64,000 nt of DNA from Francisella persica ATCC VR-331 (GTDB taxonomy: Bacteria; Pseudomonadota; Gammaproteobacteria; Francisellales; Francisellaceae): assembly GCF_001653955.1 (NCBI RefSeq), contig NZ_CP013022.1, positions 1,116,001 through 1,180,000 of the forward strand, written 5' to 3'. The notes below the pieces were generated by a model. That model ran no database searches and had not been told where the DNA came from. It saw only the letters and a list, made by a program, of their open reading frames with translations. How positions within the stretch are numbered: position 1 is the stretch's first letter; each line of letters begins with the position of its first letter. Of this stretch, positions 10,746-21,014 are shown piece by piece. The position numbers and the translations under genes are program-made.

Positions 10746-10943
10746 TTAATAATAAGATTTTCTTAATGCTTGTTTAGCCCTACTTATAGCGGTCCTTTTA
10801 GCAATTTTTCTTTTCTCTGTTGGTTTTATAAAAGTTTTTCTTTCCCTAAGTTCTTGTTTAATACCAGCTTTCTCGCAAGCTCTTTTAAAGTTTCTTAGAC
10901 TAATATCAAAAGGCTTTTTGGGGTCAACTATTATTCTTGGCAT
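10746..10943 (-). CDS. rpsU: 30S ribosomal protein S21
   Basis: The 65-residue, strongly basic protein begins [20 protein letters not shown] and shows the S21 pattern FKRACEKAG and [14 protein letters not shown]21 helps base-pairing between mRNA leaders and 16S rRNA. A GAGG Shine-Dalgarno sits just before the start. In many proteobacteria rpsU lies with dnaG and rpoD, but here it stands alone among degraded DNA. It is intact. Confidence 0.95.
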   Translation of the reverse strand: MPRIIVDPKKPFDISLRNFKRACEKAGIKQELRERKTFIKPTEKRKIAKRTAISRAKQALRKSYY

Positions 10944-11299
10944 ATTATCCTCTCTTAATTTTATAATATTAAGAACAATTAAGTCCTTTTTAGGTTAAAA
11001 TAATTTTTATTAAAATAAAGAATGAAGTATCTAAAGAAGATTTAGAGGCTTTATTTTATTTATATCTAAGTAATAGTAATATAAAGTAGCTATTAAAGAT
11101 ATTATATTGTATTAAATATCTGAAAGATAGATGCATATAACTAAGAATATTGACATATAATGACCTTTTATTAGTTAATAATGGTCATTTAAGTAATTGA
11201 TTCAAAGGTAAATTGATTTTAAAAACAATAAAATGTTATATTTTTGATGATATAACTAGATTAAGTTAAGAAAATAAGAGTTAATTTTTTATGAATAGC
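10944..11299. other. Gap with no recognisable gene
   Basis: This stretch upstream of rpsU is very AT-rich and has stops in all frames. It contains the rpsU ribosome binding site and presumably its promoter, but nothing else I can support. Confidence 0.5.
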
Positions 11300-11634
11300 T
11301 AGCTGTATTATTTCTTTATTTTTGATACAATCTATCCACACCTCGATTTGTACTACCCTCTTTAATTCCAGCTAAATCTTTGGGTGTTGGAGCTATTAAT
11401 TATTACATTTCTAGTATCCTCTAATAATTTATTGGTTTTGAAGATACTTCTGTGCTGTTAAACTAGCAATTTTCTCATCAGAAACCAAAAAAAATTCTCC
11501 TCCATAACTAGTCTCAAATATAAGCTTATTTCTAATATCTCTAGGTATTTTAAATAAAAGCTCTGGATTAATCGGCAATCTTTTTTCATTTCTTGAGATT
11601 GCTATAACGCCATATAATGCTTATTCATAATTAG
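11300..11634 (-). pseudogene. N5-(carboxyethyl)ornithine synthase-like (AlaDH/PNT family) N-terminal remnant
   Basis: On the minus strand one frame reads YGVIAISRNEKRLPINPELL, IPRDIRNKLIFETSYG and FLVSDEKIASL. Another frame continues with PTPKDLAGIKEGST. This is the N-terminal domain of the alanine dehydrogenase / N5-(carboxyethyl)ornithine synthase family. The family enzyme links pyruvate to ornithine by reductive condensation. Frameshifts and an early end remove the NAD-binding domain. An ATG at about 11634 is out of frame with the body. It lies about 650 bases from a thioesterase remnant. Confidence 0.6.
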
Positions 11635-11869
11635 TTACTTATATATTTACCAACTATATAAGATCTAAAAAAAATATTTTGAGCTATATAATTATAATTA
11701 TATTAGTGTTAAAAAGTTTAACAGATCAAAAAAGCTGATAACTAAAAGTCTATCTAAGAATAAATTTATAGAGAACTTGATACTTAATTATTAACTCGAA
11801 ATAACTAATTATATACTATAAACTAGCCATATACCTAAAATATTCTAGCTTTAAATTATCATTATTAAC

Positions 11870-12262
11870 CTGTTTTTCTTACTGAAGTTTGTAGTTTAAG
11901 ATTAATATCAATTAAAAAAAATAGGATCGTTTTCAACAATTGACTGATTAATTGTATAACCTTTGTGCTATGTGCTGTTTTGAAGTCTGTGTTGCCCACT
12001 TTCTAAAGTGAATAGCTTTAGATGACTTTGTCTTCTAGCTAACTGCTAATAATATACTAAGGTTATATATTTCGATATTTGTTTTGCCATTCTAAAATCT
12101 TCTTTCTGGACTTGTGCAATTTTTGCACATTTTGAGTTTTTATCCATCTCATTATCTAAAATATTTCTATATGCTTAGTGTAATCATATTTCTTTCAACC
12201 TCAAAAATACTAGCTATATCTTTTGACTAGCCCAAATAATTTCGCTCTCGAAATCAGTTTTA
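11870..12262 (-). pseudogene. RhuM-family protein remnant
   Basis: Minus-strand fragments read EIIWASQKDIASIFEVERN, then KNSKCAKIAQVQKEDF and, in another frame, KAIHFRKWATQTSKQHIAQ with a trailing YTINQS. This is the order seen in RhuM proteins: WxxQxxiaxlF, then Y.LD-type core, then FR.WAT..L..h...GY. RhuM genes are often found on accessory islands and beside restriction or toxin genes. At least four frameshifts or stops are present. It suggests this zone once was an accessory insertion. Confidence 0.65.
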
Positions 12263-12285
12263 AATTATAAGGCACTATTTTCAAG

Positions 12286-12471
12286 TTGATATATTATAGA
12301 TATAAAACAATACAATCATTATTGAATAATGTATCTAATAATAAATTTCAATTAATTAAATATTATTCTAATAATATTTCTAATAAGCCTAAAATGATAT
12401 TTATTCATCCTGCTTTTGGTGGTTGTGAAATGTATCAAGATTTTATTAATAGGCTTGCTAATGATTATTAA
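12286..12471 (+). pseudogene. NRPS/PKS-type thioesterase domain remnant
   Basis: About 60 codons end with KPKMIFIHPAFGGCEMYQDF, then INRLANDY. This matches the opening strand of type I thioesterase domains (LFxxHPAGG then Y..L...L). The GHSxGG serine nucleophile block is absent because the frame ends at 12471. Upstream there is no condensation, adenylation or carrier domain. The piece is convergent with the phosphopantetheinyl transferase gene. It is best read as the stub of a lost non-ribosomal peptide or polyketide megasynthase. Confidence 0.55.
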
Positions 12472-12542
12472 CTGATGTAGTTGGTCTTACTATTATAGGT
12501 GGGTTAATTTTGGTTTAGTTATTATTGAGCTTAATCATTATT

Positions 12543-13232
12543 TTATTTATTAATTAGACAGACTGATAGCCTAAATTGACCAATATATTCAAATTCTCTA
12601 ATGCTAAATTTGTAATTTTCAAAGCTATAATTATGATCTTTATCAATATCTAAGATATTTATAGACTTTATATCATAATAAAGCCCAACTCCTATGGCTT
12701 TTATAATAGCTTCTTTTAGATTTAAAACTCTAAAAAAGAATTCTCGTTTGTCTTTTGTAGCTAGAGAACTAAAATAATCAAACTCAGCTGGATGCATTAT
12801 TATATGTGCTAATTGTTCTACATTTAACGATTTATCTATGTATTCAATATCTATGCCTATTTCTAAGCTTGATACCCCAGTAAATATATGCTCCTTAGCA
12901 TAGGAAAAACTAAAATGAATGTCTTGATGGTATTTAAATTTTGGCTTATTGTAATTATTAGTATCAAAATCAAAATACTCTAATCTATATTTTTCTTTTA
13001 GAAATAAATATAATTTTTTTCTAGCTATAAATCTTTTATTTCTATCCTTTAGGTTTGTATATTTGTATATATCATTTTTCTGTTGACTATGAATTATAGA
13101 TATGTCACCAATATTAGAGCTATTTAAAAATAACCCTAAATCGACAGAGTGATTACAAATTTTTATCGGTGTAAATTTTTCAATCTCAACAAATTCGCTA
13201 AATATATCCATATAGAGTTTATTTTTTATCAA
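12543..13232 (-). CDS. Sfp-type 4'-phosphopantetheinyl transferase
   Basis: This family transfers phosphopantetheine from CoA to a Ser of acyl or peptidyl carrier proteins. In the 229-residue product, the magnesium-binding motif is IGIDIEYI (about 125-132). The second motif is NLKEAIIKAIGVG (about 171-183), where the usual Trp is replaced by Asn/Leu. HFSFSYAKEH (about 106-115) is the substrate-side motif. An internal ATG (MDIFSEF, about 13211) is an alternative start. The reading frame is clean although the nearby thioesterase and megasynthase are gone. It may therefore now serve the fatty-acid acyl carrier protein; that is inference. Confidence 0.85.
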   Translation of the reverse strand: MIKNKLYMDIFSEFVEIEKFTPIKICNHSVDLGLFLNSSNIGDISIIHSQQKNDIYKYTNLKDRNKRFIARKKLYLFLKEKYRLEYFDFDTNNYNKPKFKYHQDIHFSFSYAKEHIFTGVSSLEIGIDIEYIDKSLNVEQLAHIIMHPAEFDYFSSLATKDKREFFFRVLNLKEAIIKAIGVGLYYDIKSINILDIDKDHNYSFENYKFSIREFEYIGQFRLSVCLINK

Positions 13233-13603
13233 CTTAATTTAATGTTTTTAAGCATTATATGCTTAAGAAATACCACACATAGTCATCTAATACTCATCAA
13301 AACTTAAATTTTCTATGGCAAATATTTGTAAAAGCGGTAAATTGCTTACTGATAATTAGCAAACATCATCAGTTAGTTACATACTTTTATATAATTTTAA
13401 TTTTGAGCAGCTACATTTAAGTTTACTAGTTATCTCAAAGATTATCTTAGCTTTTGTACATTTCTTTGTTAAAAAAGATAGTTTTATTTATTTTTTGAAT
13501 CTAATCAATATCTACTAGTAGCATTTATAATATTGGAAAGTAGCTACTTTTATAAAACTACCTAATAATACAATAATTGATATTAAATTTGAAAAATAAA
13601 AGC
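13233..13603. other. Gap with no recognisable gene
   Basis: No reading frame of note occurs. A perfect 14-base palindrome (aaagtagctacttt) lies at 13537-13550, which could be an operator or chance in AT-rich DNA. Nothing else can be supported. Confidence 0.4.
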
Positions 13604-14975
13604 CTAGCATCTCTTTGACTTCATCACTTTTGAGTGTGATACCAAGCCAGCTTTTGTATTATCATGCTTGAAAATTTTTTCTAAAATAGCATTATTTTCA
13701 GCTAGTTTAATACTTAAAATTCCTTTTTCTAAAGAAATTTTGCAGTCTTCTCTAAGATTTGGATGATGTGCTAAACCATACTTATACGTTTTTAATTGGT
13801 TATTATCTAATATCATATTGTTAATTCTCACCTACTATACAGTTTTGCATAGCATTTATAAGCTCAGCAAAAACATCTGCCATCAAAAATCAGTCAACTT
13901 TATGTCCAAAGTTATCTTCTTTGTTTAAATCCTTAATACCATATAAAAACTTAGCCACTTTAAACTGTAATTTAGTATTTGCTGTTTTACAAGTTGCTCA
14001 TACCAAATATATTGCTAAGTCTAATGATATATCCACCATTTTGTATAAATGCTTTGATTATTATCATTAAGCATAGAACTATCTTGGCATGATATATTTA
14101 TAATACTAATCAAGTTTGCACTTTTCAGCAATTTCAATATCAACTGGATAAGCATTATATACAAGCTACTCTATTAAAATATCTGTTTCCTCTTTGATTA
14201 TAGGCTTAAATCGTACTTCGCATCTTTGTAGTGAGTCTACTACCTCTGTAATTTGTTTTTCAGACACACTGTCTTATAATTAGATAATTATTTATTAGAT
14301 CTAGGTAACCATAAGTTTTTTTAAAATTTACTAAATGTTAATGACAACAGTTTCTGTTTGATATTCTCTTTTATTTGTGTTTTTTTTACTTACATATCTA
14401 GTTAGCTCAAGCTCTTCTATATACTCTTGTGCTTGTTGATTTATTACTTGAGCTGTGAGAATTTTATCCTCATGCATCAAGCAAAGTGCCGCAATGTGAT
14501 TAAATCTATAATAGGTATTTCTAATAATTTAATAAACGGATTTACAAAACCACGCGATGATTGCGGTAAATTACTTTTACATGGAACAAACTCTAGTTAA
14601 TTCAAATAAGTCATTCCAAAGTGATAAATCATTTAAATTAAAAGTAGAATATTAAGCGTTAAAAAACTAAGTAAACTGCCCGAGCCAGAACTGTATTTGT
14701 AACTTATGGGTCAGTTAAGTTTTGTTGATATTTCACACATTGGATAGCTTCAGGTTTTTTTTAGTATCGACTGTCCAAACTTCAGCATTCTTAATTAAAC
14801 CTAGTCAATGCTTATTAATTGTTTTATAATTAGGGTATTTTATATAGACCCCATTTTCAGCTTTTCCTCTTTTTTTATTTGACTGATAGTTGTTTGTAGA
14901 GTGTTTGGTATATATGGGTTAAACAAAATTTTTAAGCAAATAGGTTTTAAAATATTTAATCGAGGCTGTATTGCA
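13604..14975 (-). pseudogene. Unrecognised gene(s), heavily degraded
   Basis: Protein-like stretches follow one another on the minus strand: FYAIQPRLNILKPICLKILF and NPYIPNTLQTTISQIKKEEK (about 14870-14990). Then come RGFVNPFIKLLEIPIID, HEDKILTAQVINQQAQEYIE, QITEVVDSLQRCEVRFKPII and LQFKVAKFLYGIKDLNKEDN. A last open piece of 75 codons (13604-13831) contains NLREDCKISLEKGILSIKL. Stops and frameshifts separate them. The order and strand suggest one large gene or two neighbours of cytoplasmic type. I do not recognise the family. The 13604-13831 piece might be expressed but has no sign of being independent. Confidence 0.4.
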
Positions 14976-15221
14976 TAAAATGTAGATGTCTAAACTAGTT
15001 CTTTCTGTTTACTTTGGTTATCACTGTAAGGCATAAATTAAATTATTAGCAGTAATAATAAGATTTTTTCATTTTTAAAAATGTTTAGTTTTTAAAATTT
15101 GAATATAATATGTTAAATCTAAAATCTAAAATATTTATTTCTAGCTGATTTATTTTACTAATATATTATTTTTTAATTTCAAAATTCTTATGTTCATTAA
15201 ATTAAATATTTTTAGGAAAAT

Positions 15222-16201
<980 letters not shown>

Positions 16202-16204
16202 ATT

Positions 16205-17040
16205 TCTATTAATTAACCATTCAAATAGATACCACTATCTCTTATTACAATTTTACTTTGTTTCAAAAGTATCATGATAGCACGCTTAAATGCTACTTTA
16301 CTAATACCAAATTCGCGTGCGATATCTTCCGGGTTAGATTTATCATTTAATTGAACCATCATGAGCTATGAGATATTCCTCGATAAGTGCGGCATTGTTA
16401 TCTAAATTTTTATACACTAACTGTAACGATAATCTATACCGACCATCATAACGGATATTTCTAATATATCTTTTGGTATACTGTCCAAAACTCAATTTTC
16501 TAAAGACTTCTGAGTAATAAAGTATATAACACCTCATAGTAGCTATTATTGATAATTGCTTTGTAACCTATATTGTTGAGTGAGCAATTATAAGATCTAC
16601 TTCTTGACTAGTTTTTAGTTCATCACCAGTATAATCTTTTATAAACTTGTTAATTTTTGAAGACACCGTGATTCATTAATCTTATCAAGATATAGTTAAA
16701 CAATATAAGACTTACCAATCTCAAAATAACTATGTTCTTCTGCTAATGGCACAAAAAGATCTTTTTCCAAACCACAATCAAGAAATGCGCCTATGTTGGT
16801 AAGATTTTTTACTCTGGTAAATAAGTAACATCTTCCACTGTTAGGACTTTCTTTGTAGTGGCTATAAGTTCAGATTTAGAAAAGTACTTCGACATAATTC
16901 ACTAATATTAATGATGTTATCAAATCAACTACAGAAAATTTTGCTTCATCAAGCTCTAGAGCATCTAAAACTAGCCAATTAATTCTTTTATCGAGAACTT
17001 TTAATTTGTGATATTTTCCAATATAAAACACTTATATTTT
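16205..17040 (-). pseudogene. CvfB/YitL-like S1-domain RNA-binding protein, degraded
   Basis: Minus-strand pieces give GKYHKLKVLDKRINWLVLDA, then TRVKNLTNIGAFLDCGLEKD and LFVPLAEEHSYFEIGKSY. The next is RYIRNIRYDGRYRLSLQ, and then YKNLDNNAALIEEYLIAHDG. This follows CvfB: S1-like beta barrels (T.v.d.t..GAFLDwG..KDLFVP..eq), then the winged-helix end (dGk...s..s....I...f..SK..FK.A). Multiple stops and frameshifts interrupt it. The role in relatives is post-transcriptional regulation; the gene is lost here. Confidence 0.7.
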
Positions 17041-17074
17041 TAAGCAGATAAATCATATTATATATTTGCTCAAA

Positions 17075-19090
17075 CTAGCCAAACATATCTTTTAATGCTG
17101 AGATATTTTGTTTTGAATTTTCCTGACGAGTTTCTGCACACTCTTTTTCTGTACCAACCCAATATAAATCTGTTTCTGGCAACTCATCAATAAACCTACT
17201 TGGAATCGAAACTTGTTTCCCAAAAAACTTTTTGCGGTATTTAGTCATAGTGATGGTTAGATTCTCTCTAGCTCTAGTGATTGCAACATAGGCAAGGCGA
17301 CGCTCATCTTCTATTGAATCATCCTCGATACTTTGTTGATGTGGTAATATCCCCTCTTCCATCCCCATAATATAGACTTTTTTAAATTCTAGACCTTTTG
17401 ACGCGTGCATAGTTATAATCTGGACTTTATTATCATTTTTATCCTCATTATCTCTATCTAAAATATCTATCAAAAGCATTTTGTTTAATATGGTTGCTAA
17501 TGACTCAAGGCCATTATATGACTCATCTTCGAGTTGATTTGCAATCCATTTAGTAATTTCAATAACATTTGCATACCTACATTCAGCTTGCTTTTCAGAA
17601 GAGCTAGAGTCTATTAACCATTGTCTATACGAAATATTCTCAATAAAAATATTAATTATATTTTTTAGCTCTTGTACTGAGATACTTGAGTTTATCTGTT
17701 GTTGGGTATTGAGTATTAAATTCTTAAAAGATATTAGATTTCTCTTGGTAAAATCACGCAATTCAAAGTTTTCTAAATTATGCAATGTATTAAAAAAACT
17801 ATAATGACGCTGGCTTGCATATTCACCTAACTTGTGAATAGTTGCACTACCAACCTCACGCTTAGGGGTATTTATCACGCGTAGAAAAGCTCTATCATCA
17901 TTAGGATTAACAATTAACCTCAAATACGAAATAATATCTTTAATTTCCGCTTTAGAGAAAAATGAGCTACCACCACTAATAGTATATGGAATTTTGTGCA
18001 TTTGCATATACCTTTCAAGTAAGTAAGCTTGATAATTACTTCTAATTAGCACTGCATAATCAGAGTTTTTAGATTTGGTTTTTATTCTATCAAAAAATAT
18101 ATCACTAGCAATGAATTGAGCTTCATCCTCATCATTTACTAGACTAATTACCTTAACAGGCTCACCATAGTCTTTATTAGACCACAGCTTTTTTTCAAAA
18201 ATATGACTATTATTTTTTATAAGTTTATTAGCAACATTTAAAATTCTACCTGTAGAACGATAATTCTGCTCTAGTTTGATAACCTTTAGATCAGCACAGT
18301 CATCTTGTAAATGGCGTAAATTCTCAGGTTTTGAACCTCGCCATGCATATATAGATTGATCATCATCGCCTACTACAGTAAATTTATTTTTACCTTGTGT
18401 TAGATATTTTAACAATTGGTATTGCGATTCATTAGTATCTTGATATTCATCTATTAATATATACCTAAACTTATCTGCCCAAAGTTTCTGGATATAAGGG
18501 TGACTTCTAAATAACTGTATTGGTTGGAATATTAAATCATCAAAGTCAAAAGAGTTATATGATTTTAGATATTTTTGATATTTTTGATAAATAAAAGCTG
18601 CCTTCTCTTCTAATTCATCTTTAGTCACTACTTGATCAGGAGTAAGTAGTGCTGACTTCCAAAAAGATATTTTTGCTTGAATAAAACCAGCATTCTGCTT
18701 AGGTAATTGATATTCGTCATAGGCAATATCATATATCAAAGCTAAAGAATCATGACTATCAAATAGTGTAAAATTCTTTTTATATTCTAGCTCGCTAAAA
18801 TGCTTTTTAAGAATAGATAAACCAAGCGAGTGAAATGTAGATATCATCAAGCCTTTTGATTTTTCTTTATCAAGACTCGATTTGACACGTTCTTGCATTT
18901 CTTTAGCTGCTTTATTGGTAAATGTCACTGCTAAAATACTTTTTGCTGGATATAAAAGTTGCTCAATAAGATAAGAAATCTTTTCTATAATTACACTAGT
19001 TTTACCACTACCGGCACCTGCTAATACAAGTAAAGGTGTTGCTATATACTTGACAGCTTGTTGCTGTTGTGGATTAAGGTGATCTAGCAT
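17075..19090 (-). CDS. rep: ATP-dependent DNA helicase Rep (UvrD/Rep superfamily I)
   Basis: The 671-residue length and the start MLDHLNPQQQQAVKYIATPL fit Rep (E. coli 673) better than UvrD (720). Walker A AGAGSGKT is at about 24-31. Motif II is LIDEYQDTNESQ, motif III VGDDDQSIYAWRGS, motif V ITMHASKGLEFK and motif VI RRLAYVAITRARENL. Rep unwinds 3'-5' and clears proteins ahead of the replication fork. Its first codons overlap the end of the ygfZ-like gene by seven bases, so the two are probably co-transcribed and translationally coupled. It is intact, unlike the UvrD-like wreck at 29.9-31.6 kb. Confidence 0.93.
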   Translation of the reverse strand: MLDHLNPQQQQAVKYIATPLLVLAGAGSGKTSVIIEKISYLIEQLLYPAKSILAVTFTNKAAKEMQERVKSSLDKEKSKGLMISTFHSLGLSILKKHFSELEYKKNFTLFDSHDSLALIYDIAYDEYQLPKQNAGFIQAKISFWKSALLTPDQVVTKDELEEKAAFIYQKYQKYLKSYNSFDFDDLIFQPIQLFRSHPYIQKLWADKFRYILIDEYQDTNESQYQLLKYLTQGKNKFTVVGDDDQSIYAWRGSKPENLRHLQDDCADLKVIKLEQNYRSTGRILNVANKLIKNNSHIFEKKLWSNKDYGEPVKVISLVNDEDEAQFIASDIFFDRIKTKSKNSDYAVLIRSNYQAYLLERYMQMHKIPYTISGGSSFFSKAEIKDIISYLRLIVNPNDDRAFLRVINTPKREVGSATIHKLGEYASQRHYSFFNTLHNLENFELRDFTKRNLISFKNLILNTQQQINSSISVQELKNIINIFIENISYRQWLIDSSSSEKQAECRYANVIEITKWIANQLEDESYNGLESLATILNKMLLIDILDRDNEDKNDNKVQIITMHASKGLEFKKVYIMGMEEGILPHQQSIEDDSIEDERRLAYVAITRARENLTITMTKYRKKFFGKQVSIPSRFIDELPETDLYWVGTEKECAETRQENSKQNISALKDMFG

Positions 19091-19842
19091 TTAGTTATAA
19101 TTTTGCCATTATCTAATTGATACTCTTGATCAGAAGCCTCTTTATGAAACATAACTAGCATGTAACATTGATTATCAACAAATACTTTATTAACAACATT
19201 TGCTAGAAGTTTGCCTTGACTATCTTTTAGATCAAAATCAGCAATATCTGACTGAGATTTAACTACTGCTAGTTCTTTCTTTAGTTTAGCTTTGTAATGC
19301 ATCCTAGCTATAATTTCTTGGCCCATATAGCAGCCTTTAGTGTAGCAAATCAACTTATCAACATTGTCTAAATCTAACTCAGCAGGAAGAAACTTCTCAA
19401 AATTAGTAGCATTTATGGTTGCGAGTTTATTAAAGATATTCTCTTTTTGAACCTGCTCAAAAGTCATCTCAGAATATAAAGAATCTTTAGCTAAAATATC
19501 ATGATTTAAAAAGCCAGCTTTTGTGAAAAATAAGTTATAGTTTTCATTAAGACTAAAAGTAACTTTAGAAAACATCCCATACTTTTTCAGCCATGCTAGT
19601 AGATTATCAAAAACCTCTTGTTCAACTGATAAGAGTAGTTTCTCATTGGATATAAACTTGACAAAACATAGTGAAATAATTCGTCCTTTTAAGTTAGTAA
19701 AAGCTGTAAGCAAAATATCATTATAACTTGATAATCCATTTAAGTCTGATGTTGTTAGCCCCTGCAAAAATTTTTTAATATCTACACCGTTTACTTCTAA
19801 AATTTTAAAATTAGTATACTTAAAAGTCATAACACAACCCAC
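19084..19842 (-). CDS. ygfZ: Folate-binding Fe-S assembly/repair protein YgfZ
   Basis: The product of 252 residues is a COG0354 (GcvT-like) protein. Its diagnostic motif is KGCYMGQEIIARMHYKAKLK, with the conserved Cys of K-G-C-Y-x-G-Q-E. The N-terminal FKILEVNGVDIKKFLQGLTT is also typical. YgfZ uses tetrahydrofolate and helps maintain certain iron-sulfur enzymes such as MiaB. Two in-frame ATGs (19842 and 19830) are possible; the second (MTFKYTNF) aligns better with the family. It overlaps rep downstream. Confidence 0.88.
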   Translation of the reverse strand: MGCVMTFKYTNFKILEVNGVDIKKFLQGLTTSDLNGLSSYNDILLTAFTNLKGRIISLCFVKFISNEKLLLSVEQEVFDNLLAWLKKYGMFSKVTFSLNENYNLFFTKAGFLNHDILAKDSLYSEMTFEQVQKENIFNKLATINATNFEKFLPAELDLDNVDKLICYTKGCYMGQEIIARMHYKAKLKKELAVVKSQSDIADFDLKDSQGKLLANVVNKVFVDNQCYMLVMFHKEASDQEYQLDNGKIITKC

Positions 19843-20035
19843 TTGTAAAGAATTTAACTAGTAGATTTTATAATATTTCCTTGTAGTTATCAAAAAGGAT
19901 CTCAGATATATAGTAAGTTTTATTATATTATATAAATAAGGTAACAAAGATGCTAAATATGTTTAAGTTTAACAAAGCAATTATCTTTAATTAGTTGTAT
20001 TGATTTATAGCTAATAGTATTATTCAGGATAATTT

Positions 20036-20420
20036 ATGAGCTTATTGGTATCAATCTAACACAAACTCATGAAGTTATAGATTTCAAAGCTTGGCAAAAC
20101 TTTCTAGACAAAATACACTGCCAAAAAGAACAATCAAGTTTATGTAAAATACTCAGCTGTAACATACTTAAGATCAACACCAACTTGGTCAAATAATCAA
20201 GCAGTACAATAATAAAAGTATAAGCGACAATTTAACTAATAATTCTAGGATTTATTTTCAGCAACATAATTGGAACTTAAATCCTACTTAATTTTGAAAG
20301 ATAATAATACCAAATTGAAGTTCAAATTTTCAGATATACATCTAATAAACTTACTAAAAATATCTTAATTTATTATGGTTGAATCTATTTTTTATTTGGT
20401 ACAGACAAAACTTTTATAAT
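20036..20420 (+). pseudogene. Unrecognised degraded gene
   Basis: Coding-like pieces in shifted frames are ELIGINLTQTHEVIDFKAWQ and NFLDKIHCQKEQ, then KYSAVTYLRSTPTWSNNQAV. Next come SISDNLTNNSRIYFQQHNWN and NTKLKFKFSDIHLINLLKN. The second half is rich in Asn, Ser and aromatic residues, like an exported protein. No family is recognised. The rest of the 19843-20530 gap is featureless AT-rich DNA. Confidence 0.35.
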
Positions 20421-20530
20421 AATTTAACTTATTAAATAAGTACTTAGGTAAATTGCTAAATAATATATTGAAATAAAATAATATAAATACTAGCATTACA
20501 GTAATTAAATCTTAAGAAAATCTAAATATA

Positions 20531-20983
20531 ATGTCTAAGTTACTAATTATGATTAATATTCAGAAAGGTTTTAACTACAAAGAAGTTGAGTGTATTGTAA
20601 ACGAATTTAACAATAATCATTGCAAATTTGATCATATTTGCTTTTGTATGTTTGAAAATAGAAAATGTTTTCTTTTTGAGAAAGAGTTAAAGTGGCGAGC
20701 TTTTCAAAACCAGCATAAGATAAAGCTAATTGAAAAAATAAAAACACCAGAAAGTTGTTATTTTATAAGTCACCACAATTATATAGTCTATAATGCTGAT
20801 ATGAAAAAACTAATCAACAAATTAAATCCACAACAAATTTATTTGGCAGTAATATTTTCTTCTGATGTATTTATATTTAAAAAAACTATAGATATTTTTG
20901 ATGATGGTGTGATAAATTATGTTATCGAATATTTAAGTACTTCACTTCATGGTCAGGAGGATCATAAAAATGGTGAAGTATAA
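20531..20983 (+). CDS. Isochorismatase-fold protein lacking the catalytic triad (pseudoenzyme)
   Basis: This 150-residue protein resembles the 162-residue isochorismatase-like protein encoded at 21701. The paralogy is visible at the N-terminus (LLIMINIQKGF against LVVIDVQNYF) and at the core strand (IYLAVIFSSDVFIF against IYLAGIDIDACVLA). The three catalytic positions of the family are all changed: Asp to Asn at residue 9, Lys to His near 81, and Cys to Asp or Val at 112-113. Cysteine hydrolase chemistry is therefore not expected. The frame is clean. It is the first gene of a short co-directional group with a 14-codon ORF, pnuC and the active-looking homologue. A regulatory or partner role is a guess, and early decay is the alternative. 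Confidence 0.6.
   Translation: MSKLLIMINIQKGFNYKEVECIVNEFNNNHCKFDHICFCMFENRKCFLFEKELKWRAFQNQHKIKLIEKIKTPESCYFISHHNYIVYNADMKKLINKLNPQQIYLAVIFSSDVFIFKKTIDIFDDGVINYVIEYLSTSLHGQEDHKNGEV
20955..20960 (+). promoter_or_regulatory. Strong Shine-Dalgarno AGGAGG ahead of a short coupled ORF
   Basis: A full AGGAGG lies nine bases before the ATG at 20970, inside the end of the preceding gene. pnuC itself has no purine-rich site immediately before its ATG at 21011. This site therefore probably loads the ribosomes that reach pnuC through the short ORF. Confidence 0.6.
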
Positions 20984-21014
20984 AATAATTTCAATTAATG
21001 ATATCAAATTATGA
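20970..21014 (+). CDS. 14-codon ORF overlapping the pnuC start (possible leader peptide)
   Basis: The frame starts at an ATG nine bases after a perfect AGGAGG, encodes MVKYKIISINDIKL and stops at TGA 21012-21014. That stop overlaps the pnuC start as ATGA. It also overlaps the last codons of the preceding gene in another frame. This arrangement is typical of translational coupling. It might be a real leader peptide controlling pnuC, or the stump of the 3' end of the preceding gene after a frameshift. I see no stem-loop that decides between these. Confidence 0.4.
   Translation: MVKYKIISINDIKL

Noticed and set aside
13537-13550. Perfect 14-base palindrome as a possible operator
   Set aside because: It is isolated, AT-rich, far from any intact start, and such palindromes arise by chance in this composition.
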